NCBI GenBank assembly: GCA_026395475.1
Contig: JAPLYQ010000077.1
Coordinates: 1-13,435, forward strand
Length of the DNA stretch: 13,435 bases
From: Candidatus Roizmanbacteria bacterium
GTDB taxonomy: Bacteria > Patescibacteriota > Microgenomatia > UBA1406 > GWC2-37-13
Direction of reading: 5' to 3'
In this document: piece by piece, positions 6,763-13,185 of the stretch
How the letters are laid out: each line of letters opens with the position of its first letter
Position numbering within the stretch: the stretch's first letter is position 1
The notes under the pieces: model-generated
What the model saw: the letters and a program-made list of their open reading frames with translations, nothing else
Databases searched by the model: none
Told to the model about the DNA's origin: nothing
Made by a program: the position numbers and the translations under genes

Positions 6763-6771
6763 TGGTATAAT
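6763..6771 (+). promoter_or_regulatory. Extended -10 (TGGTATAAT) of the glycosyltransferase pair
   Basis: TGGTATAAT ends 6 nt before TTG 6778 and 24 nt before ATG 6796. Transcription should start near 6778, giving either a leaderless TTG start or an 18-nt leader to the ATG. Confidence 0.6.
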
Positions 6772-6795
6772 TCTCTATTGCCGCCAAAAAAAAAT

Positions 6796-7983
6796 ATGCG
6801 CATAGGTATCAACGGTTACTATCTAACAACTCAGACCGCTGGAATAGGCCAATACACTATTAATCTTCTGAGGGCGCTTGGCGATGTTGACAAAATAAAT
6901 AAGTATTATGTTTTTGTGCCACAGAAAGTTGAGTGGGACCTTCCGGATAATTTTAAACTCAAAGTAATCTCTCCTACTTTCTTATTTCCTAAAACGTTTA
7001 TCAATCGATTTATTTGGGAAGAATACCAACTGGGTTTTGCTATCAAAAAATATAAGATTGATGTATTCCATGGAATGTACCAATCTCTCCCATTAGGTTC
7101 AGAAAAGATTGGGAATGTGGTAACAATCCACGACGCGATCCCATGGAGGTTCCCATTCGAACGCAAACAGCGACTTTATAGATGGTATTCTGATTCCCGC
7201 AAAGAACTAGTCACAAAACGTGCAAAAAAAATCATCACCATTTCAGAAACAAGTAAAATTGATTTTGCATCAATTTATGAGATAAAACCAGAAACAATTG
7301 AGGTGACTTATGAAAGTATTGATCCCATTTTTCATTCAAAATTTACTCCAAAAGAAATACAAGATTTTAAACAAAGATACGATATTAATAGAAAGTATAT
7401 TCTGTATACAGGAGGATTAAAAAGGCATAAAAATTTGCGCATGCTCATTAAATCTTTTGCTATTCTTGTTCAAGATCATGGATTTGAAGGTGACCTCTAT
7501 ATCCTGGGAGCAAAGCGCTCGACGATGGCTGTATCCCCTTTCATTTACTATAAAGTGGAGGACTTGGAAAAATATGCAAAAATGAAAAAAATTGGGAGCA
7601 GAGTAAAATTTGTCGGATTCATCTCACGAAAAGATATGGCTCTTTTTATGCATGAATCAAAGGTATTCGTTTCCCTTTCTCTCTATGAGGGATTTGGACT
7701 TCCTGCTGTTGAGGCAATGGCATCTGGATGCCCATCTGTTCTTTCCAATTTGGGTGCATATCCTGAGATTGCTCAAGATGCGGCACTTTTTGTTTATCCT
7801 TATGGCCCTCATCGAATTGCCGAAGCTGTGGACTCTATCCTTACTAAACCTGAATTGAGAGATGATTTATCCAAAAAAGGGCTTCGACGAGCAAAATTCT
7901 TTAATCGTATTAGCATCGCAGAACGCGTATTGGAAGTATATAAAGAAGTATACGACGATTATAAAGTAAGCTTTCAGCCTTAA
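6796..7983 (+). CDS. GT4-family glycosyltransferase (first of pair)
   Basis: The 395-residue protein is a GT-B fold retaining glycosyltransferase of family GT4. The N-terminal domain starts MRIGINGYYL with a Gly-rich loop (TAGIGQY, 14-20). The link VTYESIDP at about 170-177 leads to the nucleotide-sugar domain: YILYTGGLKRHKNLRML at 201-217 contains the usual Lys/Asn. SLYEGFGLPAVEAMASGCP at 295-313 holds the EX7E motif (Glu298, Glu306). It probably adds a sugar to a lipid-linked or surface glycan; donor and acceptor are unknown. No membrane helix is seen. I chose ATG 6796 because it begins the conserved strand; TTG 6778 would add six residues across a 9-A run. The stop is 3 nt before the second glycosyltransferase, so the two form an operon. 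Confidence 0.88.
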   Translation: MRIGINGYYLTTQTAGIGQYTINLLRALGDVDKINKYYVFVPQKVEWDLPDNFKLKVISPTFLFPKTFINRFIWEEYQLGFAIKKYKIDVFHGMYQSLPLGSEKIGNVVTIHDAIPWRFPFERKQRLYRWYSDSRKELVTKRAKKIITISETSKIDFASIYEIKPETIEVTYESIDPIFHSKFTPKEIQDFKQRYDINRKYILYTGGLKRHKNLRMLIKSFAILVQDHGFEGDLYILGAKRSTMAVSPFIYYKVEDLEKYAKMKKIGSRVKFVGFISRKDMALFMHESKVFVSLSLYEGFGLPAVEAMASGCPSVLSNLGAYPEIAQDAALFVYPYGPHRIAEAVDSILTKPELRDDLSKKGLRRAKFFNRISIAERVLEVYKEVYDDYKVSFQP

Positions 7984-7986
7984 TAC

Positions 7987-9111
7987 ATGAAAATTGCTAT
8001 CATAGATAATATTGAACACCCAGTGGATGCACATTCTGGATTTGGTGTTGAAATCTTTACGTATCAACTCGTTCAGGGCCTCATAAAAGCGGGACAAGAT
8101 GTGACTCTTTTTGCATCAGGCGACTCAGTTACCGATGCAAAACTTGAATCGGTCCACTCCTGTGGAACCGCGCTTGATAAATCAATCCTTCCTCAAAATA
8201 GGTCTTTTTACCAGGATTATATTTTTTCTCTGCTAGAAAAAAATATTGATTCATTCGATATTATTCATAGTCAGGACCATATAAAGGGCCTCTTGATGAG
8301 CTATCTTACTGACAAACCTGTTGTGTCAACATTTCATGATGTGTGGAGTGCAGAAAGAACTCCCACTTCACTTTTGCGTACTATTGCAAAAAATGCGAAA
8401 AAACATGTTATGGTAGCCATCTCTGAGAATCAGAAAAAAGAGATGGAAAAGGACATAGAAAATGTCGTCGTGATACCTCACGGCATCATGCTCCCCCCAT
8501 TGTATGACACGCAAAGCACAAACCAAGACAAAATCCTTTTTCTTGGAAGAATAAATGCACGTAAAGGGCCTGGAATAGCACTTGAAGTCGCAAATAAAAC
8601 TAATAAGCGACTCAGTATGTATGGATTTACCCATCATCCATTTGAAAAGGAATTATTGGACTCTCTGACAGAACAATATACAGCCAATCAACAAATTATA
8701 TTTCACAATCCTATCCAAAATGAAGACGAAAAAATGAAAGTATATACGGACCATAGAGCCCTTATCTTTCCGATACAATGGGAGGAACCATTTGGCCTTG
8801 TCCAAATTGAGTCTATGGCTTGCGGAACTCCTGTTATTGCCTACGCGCGCGGATCAGTTCCGGAGGTAATAAAGGATGGAGAAACTGGATTTATTGTGAA
8901 CTCGTCAAATGAAGATATCCGCGGTGATTGGATAATAAAAAAAACAGGAGTAGAGGGTCTTTGTGAGGCGGTGGAACGAATATATGCGATGACCGAAGAA
9001 TCATATAAGCTCATGAGACAAAACTGTCGTATGCATGTAGAAAAAAACTTCACCGTGCAACGAATGGTCAATCAGTATAAACAGCTTTACGATGCTATCC
9101 TCAACAAATAA
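7987..9111 (+). CDS. GT4-family glycosyltransferase (second of pair)
   Basis: The protein has 374 residues in the GT-B layout. The N-terminal domain begins MKIAIIDNIEHPVDAHSGFG and includes DIIHSQDH at 91-98 and STFHDVWSA at 114-122. The C-terminal domain opens with DKILFLGRINARKGPGIAL at 181-199. EEPFGLVQIESMACGTPVIA at 266-285 carries the EX7E motif (Glu267, Glu275), and GSVPEVI then GETGFIV follow as in many GT4 enzymes. It is only distantly similar to its upstream neighbour, so the two probably act on different sugars or steps of the same glycan. It starts 3 nt after the upstream stop and no Shine-Dalgarno sequence is seen, so translation may depend on coupling. It ends 1 nt from the convergent gene at 9113. 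Confidence 0.88.
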   Translation: MKIAIIDNIEHPVDAHSGFGVEIFTYQLVQGLIKAGQDVTLFASGDSVTDAKLESVHSCGTALDKSILPQNRSFYQDYIFSLLEKNIDSFDIIHSQDHIKGLLMSYLTDKPVVSTFHDVWSAERTPTSLLRTIAKNAKKHVMVAISENQKKEMEKDIENVVVIPHGIMLPPLYDTQSTNQDKILFLGRINARKGPGIALEVANKTNKRLSMYGFTHHPFEKELLDSLTEQYTANQQIIFHNPIQNEDEKMKVYTDHRALIFPIQWEEPFGLVQIESMACGTPVIAYARGSVPEVIKDGETGFIVNSSNEDIRGDWIIKKTGVEGLCEAVERIYAMTEESYKLMRQNCRMHVEKNFTVQRMVNQYKQLYDAILNK

Positions 9112-9112
9112 C

Positions 9113-9580
9113 CTATGTAATCATAGAATCGCTGAGTCTTTTGAATATCTTCAACATATAGTAGAGAAGTTTATTGTGATGAAAGCTACTTTTACGAATT
9201 TCCCATAAAAGAAAGGTTCCGATGTCAAACAACTGGTCGTGAGAAAGTTCATTTAACTCATTTAACAAGTGATATTTCACTTCCGCAGGAAGAAAGTCGG
9301 TGTGACGAAGCGCTTGAATAACCGCTAATCGAACCTCACCCTCCATATAATTATTGGTGCTTTGCACATTTTCAAATACTCGCTCAGCATTTTCAATATC
9401 TTCCATAATCACCTGTAAAGAGCGTGAAGATTGAGCGCGAGGTTGAGTGGCAAGTGATACTTCTTCATTCAACCACTCGTATACTCGTTCAATAAGCTCA
9501 GTTTCTAGTTCTTCTCTCTCTTTTGGAGAAAAATCAGAATAATTACGGATGTAATTGGTGATTGGAGATACAAGTGCCAT
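9113..9580 (-). CDS. Hypothetical 155-residue helical protein with GTFL motif
   Basis: I do not recognise this protein. It is predicted helical, acidic in the N-terminal half (PKEREELETELIERVYEWLNEE at 19-40, broken here only by helix turns) and more basic at the C-terminus. I see no cysteine. Residues 105-127 contain LNELSHDQLFDIGTFLLWE, which resembles the LDLLTQEQIDALGTFLSYE segment of the 73-residue protein at 10062-10283. A hydrophobic stretch near 118-126 is too short for a clear membrane helix. It follows the 119-residue gene after 9 nt and is probably in the same operon. The bases just before ATG are GGGG, too close for a normal ribosome binding site. Confidence 0.75.
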   Translation of the reverse strand: MALVSPITNYIRNYSDFSPKEREELETELIERVYEWLNEEVSLATQPRAQSSRSLQVIMEDIENAERVFENVQSTNNYMEGEVRLAVIQALRHTDFLPAEVKYHLLNELNELSHDQLFDIGTFLLWEIRKSSFHHNKLLYYMLKIFKRLSDSMIT

Positions 9581-9589
9581 CCCCTTTTT

Positions 9590-9949
9590 TCACATAGCTT
9601 TAAATCTGCCACATGTTGTGATGATGGCCTGATTATATTTTTGTTGTAACTCCGGGCTTAAATTTGCACGAATAGTATATTCATCATAAAAAAATGGGAG
9701 ACATACTATGTGTGCCCCAATCCATATTCCCTTTTCAAGCTTAAGTGTGCTATTTATTTCTGCGGAAACAATATCTCGTTCAATTGCGAGGGCAGTTTGC
9801 GTTTGCGTATCGGATACAACCTTGTCTTCATTGGTATGTTCTGCAACATTCTGTGTTATACCGATTTCCTGTTGTTGTAATTCTTGTTCAGATTGGGCTA
9901 ATAAATCATCGAGTGAGGGTTGTTTGAGTCTTTCATTACTATTCGCCAT
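9590..9949 (-). CDS. Hypothetical 119-residue protein with Gln/Glu-rich N-terminus
   Basis: I do not recognise this protein. Residues 1-65 are polar and low in complexity (SLDDLLAQSEQELQQQEIG, then TQTQTALAIERD) and are probably disordered or helical. Residues 70-119 look folded: EKGIWIGAHIVCLPFFYDEY, then LSPELQQKYNQAIITTCGRF. The C-terminal part has two cysteines. It starts at ATG 9949, 7 nt after a TATAAT box, and is followed after 9 nt by the 155-residue gene. Its frame and promoter support a real gene; the function is unknown. Confidence 0.7.
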   Translation of the reverse strand: MANSNERLKQPSLDDLLAQSEQELQQQEIGITQNVAEHTNEDKVVSDTQTQTALAIERDIVSAEINSTLKLEKGIWIGAHIVCLPFFYDEYTIRANLSPELQQKYNQAIITTCGRFKAM

Positions 9950-9956
9950 AGAAATA

Positions 9957-9962
9957 ATTATA
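9957..9962 (-). promoter_or_regulatory. TATAAT -10 box of the 119/155-residue gene pair
   Basis: A perfect TATAAT on the minus strand ends 7 nt before ATG 9949, again predicting a leaderless mRNA. Repeat copy B occupies the position where a -35 element would be. This suggests that the pair at 9113-9949 is transcribed separately from the pair at 10062-11038. Confidence 0.5.
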
Positions 9963-9973
9963 TATGTCTCTAC

Positions 9974-10009
9974 GTCATTCTGAGTGATAAGAATTACATA
10001 CGAAGAATC
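9974..10009 (-). repeat. Extragenic short repeat, copy B (36 nt, inverted)
   Basis: Read on the minus strand it starts GATTCTTCGTATGTAAT and ends TCACTCAGAATGAC, matching copy A except at a few central bases. It forms an inverted pair with copy D, which begins 16 nt further right, so the two together can fold into a long stem. Confidence 0.75.
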
Positions 10010-10025
10010 TTTCTACGCTTCGCTA

Positions 10026-10051
10026 GATCCTTCGCTTGCGCTCAGGATGAC
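10026..10051 (+). repeat. Extragenic short repeat, copy D (26 nt)
   Basis: This shorter copy has ends GATCCTTCG and CTCAGGATGAC and only six bases between them. It is inverted relative to copy B. Its two changed bases are compensatory in type (T to C in one end, A to G in the other), so its own hairpin pairing is kept. Confidence 0.7.
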
Positions 10052-10061
10052 GATCTATTTA

Positions 10062-10283
10062 TCAACTTACTAATTCGAGTGTGTTCATTAAAAGCTTTGT
10101 TTGTTTTAAAATTTTTTCTTTATTTTCAAGCAGACATACTTGTTCGTAAGAAAGAAATGTACCGAGTGCATCTATCTGTTCTTGTGTAAGTAAATCAAGT
10201 TTATAAAGGATCTTTTTCTTTTCATTATCCGTAACCATGAGGCTATTTTGCAAAAGTAAAACAAGTGCTTCTTTTTTATTCAT
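10062..10283 (-). CDS. Hypothetical 73-residue helical protein with GTFL motif
   Basis: I do not recognise this small protein. It reads as three or four amphipathic helices with many Lys and Leu. Residues 26-47 (LYKLDLLTQEQIDALGTFLSYE) resemble residues 105-127 of the 155-residue protein encoded nearby, with 9 of 23 aligned residues identical by my hand alignment. The ATG lies 2 nt after the stop of the 250-residue gene, so termination and re-initiation are likely; a GGAG 10 nt upstream could serve as a ribosome binding site. It may partner the protein encoded just upstream. Confidence 0.7.
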   Translation of the reverse strand: MNKKEALVLLLQNSLMVTDNEKKKILYKLDLLTQEQIDALGTFLSYEQVCLLENKEKILKQTKLLMNTLELVS

Positions 10284-10285
10284 AG

Positions 10286-11038
10286 TTATGCAACTCCAAA
10301 TGCGCCACGCGCTTGACTCATCTGTGGACTTCCAGCTCTATTAATTGTATTTGTAATTCCCTGTACAACTCCTGAGGTAAAATCTTTTACTTTTTGCATT
10401 TCTGGGCTTTTGGTGATGATGGAACCTACTTCTTTTACTGCCCATGCAGCATTTTTTGCATCTTTTACAGTGAGAATAGCTACTTCAATGCCAGATGGCA
10501 CTGCCCCAACCCCCGGAACGAACAAACCAACTGCACCACAGGCTGCAACAATGCGAGGATCTATGTCTTCAAAAGGATCAAGTGCTTTGAGCACTGTTCC
10601 TAATTTTGTAGCTGCTTTTTCTCCAATAAGATGTGTGAGTGGATAAGCCACTTCTCCCCCTCCAACAACTTCTGCTCCAGTGGCAAGTGCTTTTGCTTGT
10701 GACACTGTTGCTCCTTCCAGTACCGCTGCATCAACTAGATCTTGAGAGGCTGTGCCAAGAACTGGAATTAAATTTATTGCAGCGATTCCTAGATTTTCTA
10801 CTTTTTTTAATGCATTGTATCCTGCTTCTTTTCCATATTTTTTTGCAACACTTAAGAGTTGCTGACCCGTTGTGAGCTCTCCCACCGCATTAATAGTCTC
10901 ATCGGTTGGGCTGTTGAGACGCTTTTCAATAGTTTGTATTACTTCCTTCACTGGCTTTGCTACATACTCCAAACCCTTGTCGACAACCTTCTCGACTACT
11001 TTCTTTTTTACTTCTTTTACCTTTTCTTCAAGTTTCAT
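10286..11038 (-). CDS. Hypothetical 250-residue protein with charged N-terminal helix and hydrophobic core
   Basis: I do not recognise this protein. Residues 1-45 form a long Lys/Glu/Val amphipathic helix (MKLEEKVKEVKKKVVEKVVD) like those that lie on membranes or form coiled coils. Residues 83-107 (LGIAAINLIPVLGTASQDL) and 163-191 (IVAACGAVGLFVPGVGAV) are Gly/Ala/Val-rich and hydrophobic and could enter a membrane. The C-terminus is Gly/Ser/Gln-rich and probably flexible. There is no signal peptide. I chose ATG 11038 rather than the upstream ATG at 11065 because it follows a TATAAT box by 6 nt and the upstream option would overlap the divergent gene. It is first in a unit with the 73-residue gene. 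Confidence 0.75.
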   Translation of the reverse strand: MKLEEKVKEVKKKVVEKVVDKGLEYVAKPVKEVIQTIEKRLNSPTDETINAVGELTTGQQLLSVAKKYGKEAGYNALKKVENLGIAAINLIPVLGTASQDLVDAAVLEGATVSQAKALATGAEVVGGGEVAYPLTHLIGEKAATKLGTVLKALDPFEDIDPRIVAACGAVGLFVPGVGAVPSGIEVAILTVKDAKNAAWAVKEVGSIITKSPEMQKVKDFTSGVVQGITNTINRAGSPQMSQARGAFGVA

Positions 11039-11044
11039 AATGAT

Positions 11045-11054
11045 ATTATATAAT
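11045..11054. promoter_or_regulatory. Palindromic double -10 box (ATTATATAAT) for two divergent genes
   Basis: ATTATATAAT is a perfect palindrome. On the plus strand TATAAT (11049-11054) ends 5 nt before ATG 11060; on the minus strand TATAAT (11050-11045) ends 6 nt before ATG 11038. Only 21 nt separate the two start codons, so any -35 contacts lie inside the coding regions. Confidence 0.65.
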
Positions 11055-11059
11055 TTGCA

Positions 11060-11386
11060 ATGCAAACAATAAAGGATATTCTAAAAAACTTCAAACCGAC
11101 CACGGATAAGTATATTTCCCGTGAGTTTCAGTCTTTTGGAGTACACTTAGCCGAAAAACTTCAGGATGAAAGAAGAAAGAGTCTGTATATTAAGCTTGCA
11201 AAGACTCTCCCCCGCCCAGCCCTTGAAGAGGCTCTCCGGTTTGTGGTTGACGCCAATGCACGCAGTAAAGGAGCTTTATTTATGTGGAAATTAAAAGAGT
11301 TGGGACTGGTCGGAAAGCCTAAAAGTACGACTGAGCCCAAAAAGAAACCCGCCCGATCCCCTGTTCAATCAAATACGTTGTTTTAA
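11060..11386 (+). CDS. Hypothetical 108-residue basic protein
   Basis: The protein has a helical domain of about 85 residues (EFQSFGVHLAEKLQDERRKS, then LYIKLAKTLPRPALEEAL and a helix ending FMWKLKEL), followed by a Lys/Pro/Ser-rich tail. I do not recognise a named family, though the LYIKLAK and ALFMWKLKEL blocks look conserved to me from other candidate-phylum proteins; this recollection is not checked. It is strongly basic and could bind nucleic acid. It starts 5 nt after a TATAAT box. Its last 68 nt, encoding mainly the tail, overlap the 3' end of the GH18-like gene on the opposite strand. Confidence 0.75.
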   Translation: MQTIKDILKNFKPTTDKYISREFQSFGVHLAEKLQDERRKSLYIKLAKTLPRPALEEALRFVVDANARSKGALFMWKLKELGLVGKPKSTTEPKKKPARSPVQSNTLF

Positions 11387-12368
11387 CAGCTGCAGATTCT
11401 TCATCTTCATACCAGAGAACATGTTTTCTTCCTTCTTCGTCTGTATATTCAATCTTTTTTTCTTTTGCCTCGTTTTGTGTGAAGTTTAAGTTGGAGTGAT
11501 TTGCGACAAATGTTTTAATTTGACTTACAGAAAGTGCTTTTGCACTTTTAAGAGGAGCACCTTGATCATTGAGTGTCCAGTCATATCCATACATGCCAAA
11601 TACCACTTCTATCTTCTCTTTGGGCACTAGGACAAGCACATCCTGCACCATTGTTTTAAAATCATACCCATATTTTTGTTTTTCTTCAAAATTAAAATTG
11701 GGACCTGGCTCCCCCCCCGGCTTGTTGAGATCATACGCCATGAGTAAAATAGTATCAGACACTTTACTAAGTGCTTGTAAATCATAAGGACGATTTCTAT
11801 AGGAAAAATCTCCATACACGAGCACGTCACATGTCTTATAGTCTGTCTTTACAGATGTGCATATTAATTGAACGAATTTAGTTATTTGTTCTTTCTTATT
11901 AGCCTGAAGTGTAAATGGTACTTCCATATCGAGAACAAGCCCAGAGAATGCATTTTTGGAAAGAATTTCTTTTGTTTGGGAAATAAAGGTGTTTTGAGCT
12001 GATTTTTCACTTAATAATGCGCCATTAACTGCGCTATCAAGCATGCGAACTACTAATTTTTTTTGTTTTTCAGGAACTTCATCGACTATTGTCTTGTTCT
12101 GAAGCCCTATTTCATTTTCAATAGAGCCATCCTTTGTTGGAGCAATCCCAAAGTAGTAATATGAGTCAAAATTAGCCCCCTTGTCATTTGACAATGAAGA
12201 CCAATAGGGAACAAAAATGCTTTTTTTAAGCGTAGTTGACTGCATAATTTTCAAAGCTCCAGTTGGAGTAAGGATCTTTCCGCCTTCATTCTCCACTGAA
12301 GGGGTTATTAGGTGCGAAGCCAGAACGAGTACGATTACGATGAGTATTAGTAACAACTTCTTTTGCAT
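11319..12368 (-). CDS. GH18-like glycosidase, secreted or membrane-anchored
   Basis: The 349-residue protein starts with a short basic end and a hydrophobic segment (KKLLLILIVIVLVLASHL, 3-20), a signal peptide or anchor. The rest follows the spore-type (YaaH-like) branch of glycoside hydrolase family 18. FSGLVLDME at 141-149 aligns with the DGxDxDxE active site and keeps Asp147 and catalytic Glu149, while the first two Asp positions are Ser142 and Val145. ILLMAYDLN at 207-215, VFGMYGYDW at 256-264 and HVLWYEDEES to VSFWAQSYF at the C-terminus are further family blocks. Such enzymes cleave GlcNAc-containing polymers; peptidoglycan or a surface glycan is a plausible substrate. Cys170 and Cys180 could form a disulfide. 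A run of eight G in the coding strand lies at residues about 217-219. It is divergent from the glutaredoxin-like gene. Confidence 0.85.
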   Translation of the reverse strand: MQKKLLLILIVIVLVLASHLITPSVENEGGKILTPTGALKIMQSTTLKKSIFVPYWSSLSNDKGANFDSYYYFGIAPTKDGSIENEIGLQNKTIVDEVPEKQKKLVVRMLDSAVNGALLSEKSAQNTFISQTKEILSKNAFSGLVLDMEVPFTLQANKKEQITKFVQLICTSVKTDYKTCDVLVYGDFSYRNRPYDLQALSKVSDTILLMAYDLNKPGGEPGPNFNFEEKQKYGYDFKTMVQDVLVLVPKEKIEVVFGMYGYDWTLNDQGAPLKSAKALSVSQIKTFVANHSNLNFTQNEAKEKKIEYTDEEGRKHVLWYEDEESAAVKTTYLIEQGIGRVSFWAQSYF

Positions 12369-12384
12369 CTTTTTATTCTATCAC

Positions 12385-12413
12385 TTGACATTGAACAACA
12401 ATTCATCAATAAT
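12385..12413 (+). promoter_or_regulatory. Promoter with consensus -35 (TTGACA, 17 nt, AATAAT)
   Basis: TTGACA at 12385-12390 is a perfect -35, spaced 17 nt from AATAAT at 12408-12413. The -10 ends 9 nt before ATG 12423, so the mRNA of the glutaredoxin-like gene has almost no leader. It is the best complete sigma-70-type promoter in the window. Confidence 0.7.
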
Positions 12414-12422
12414 GAAAATATC

Positions 12423-12965
12423 ATGAAAATTACAATGTATACCATAACCGAGTGTCAGTTTTCAAAACAAGAGAGAGAATATTTGTCGGCTCATGGACTT
12501 ACCTTTGAGGAAAAAAATCTTGAGACCAATCGTGAATTCCTTGCAGAAATGCTTGCTGTAGGCAGTAATTTCGCAGGAACACCAGTAACAAAGATAGAAA
12601 AAGATGATGGACAAATCGCAGTGCTCAAAGGATTTACTGCTGCAGAATTTGATAAAGCTCTTGGATTTGCCGCTCAAGCACCTGGTGCTGAAGCAGTAAA
12701 ACCAGCCGAAGTTCCACCAGTCCAAGAAGTTGTACCAGCTGTTGAAGCAGCTCCAGTTGCTCCTGCTCCTGTTGTAGAACAGCCAGCAGTCCCAGCGCCA
12801 CAACCAGAAATGCCACCAGCTCCAGTTGCAGACCCAGCAATGGCATCTGTTTTGAATACACTTGAACAACAAGCTCAAGTTGCTGCTCCTGTTGCTCCAG
12901 TAGCACCAGAAGTACCTCAACCTCCAGTTGCAGGTCAACCTGTCATCCCAGATCCACAATTCTAA
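12423..12965 (+). CDS. Glutaredoxin-like protein with Pro/Ala-rich C-terminal tail
   Basis: The protein has 180 residues from ATG 12423; the frame is open further upstream, but the promoter ends just before this ATG and the conserved fold begins here. Residues 1-82 are glutaredoxin-like: MKITMYTITECQFSK with Cys11 at the active-site position (CQFS, so only the first Cys of a CxxC), GTPV with the cis-Pro at 54, and LKGFTAAEF at 68-76. Residues 83-180 are a low-complexity tail of Pro, Ala, Val and Gln, interrupted once by a short helix (MASVLNTLEQQAQ). Such a domain could take part in thiol exchange or glutathione-dependent reduction. The tail is unusual for glutaredoxins and may be a flexible linker or surface-exposed arm. 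There is no signal peptide. Confidence 0.8.
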   Translation: MKITMYTITECQFSKQEREYLSAHGLTFEEKNLETNREFLAEMLAVGSNFAGTPVTKIEKDDGQIAVLKGFTAAEFDKALGFAAQAPGAEAVKPAEVPPVQEVVPAVEAAPVAPAPVVEQPAVPAPQPEMPPAPVADPAMASVLNTLEQQAQVAAPVAPVAPEVPQPPVAGQPVIPDPQF

Positions 12966-13016
12966 ACTGTAAATTACGCATAGTTTTTCTTCATTCCTTT
13001 TTTGTCCATTTTTTGC

Positions 13017-13064
13017 GTCATCCTAAACACATTCGGCGAACTCAGTGCGATCTCCGTGAAGGAT
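13017..13064 (-). repeat. Extragenic short repeat, diverged copy E
   Basis: Read on the minus strand it starts ATCCTTCACGG and ends TTTAGGATGAC, a degenerate form of the GATCCTTCG and CTCAGGATGAC ends. It is longer (48 nt) and inverted relative to copy C, 27 nt further right, repeating the arrangement of copies B and D. It follows the end of the glutaredoxin-like gene. Confidence 0.5.
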
Positions 13065-13091
13065 TTGTATATATTTCGGCCTGATTGCCTA

Positions 13092-13127
13092 GATTCTTCG
13101 CGTATAACATGAGTTGCTCAGAATGAC
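13092..13127 (+). repeat. Extragenic short repeat, copy C (36 nt)
   Basis: It has the ends GATTCTTCG and CTCAGAATGAC and exactly the length of copies A and B, with a different middle (CGTATAACATGAGTTG). It lies upstream of the tRNA-Trp promoter. Confidence 0.75.
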
Positions 13128-13156
13128 AATATAGGCATTACCCGCGTCACTCTTCC

Positions 13157-13165
13157 TGCTATAAT
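13157..13165 (+). promoter_or_regulatory. Extended -10 (TGCTATAAT) of tRNA-Trp
   Basis: TGCTATAAT ends 20 nt before the mature tRNA 5' end, leaving a short precursor leader of about 14 nt. No -35 is evident at 17 nt spacing, as expected for an extended -10. Confidence 0.6.
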
Positions 13166-13185
13166 ATCTTGTTAGTTGTCCTATA

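Noticed and set aside
9920..10189. Plus-strand open frame across the copy B/D repeat pair
   Set aside because: It runs through repeats and antisense to two better supported genes, and its translation resembles no protein I know.
12462..12959. Long open frames opposite the glutaredoxin-like gene, including a Trp/Ser-rich one and a Leu/Gln-rich one
   Set aside because: They mirror the Pro/Ala-rich coding strand. The plus-strand frame has the promoter, the conserved fold and a proper start.
3092..13127. The short repeats as a CRISPR array
   Set aside because: Copies are far apart, in both orientations and of different lengths, with no regular spacers and no cas genes.
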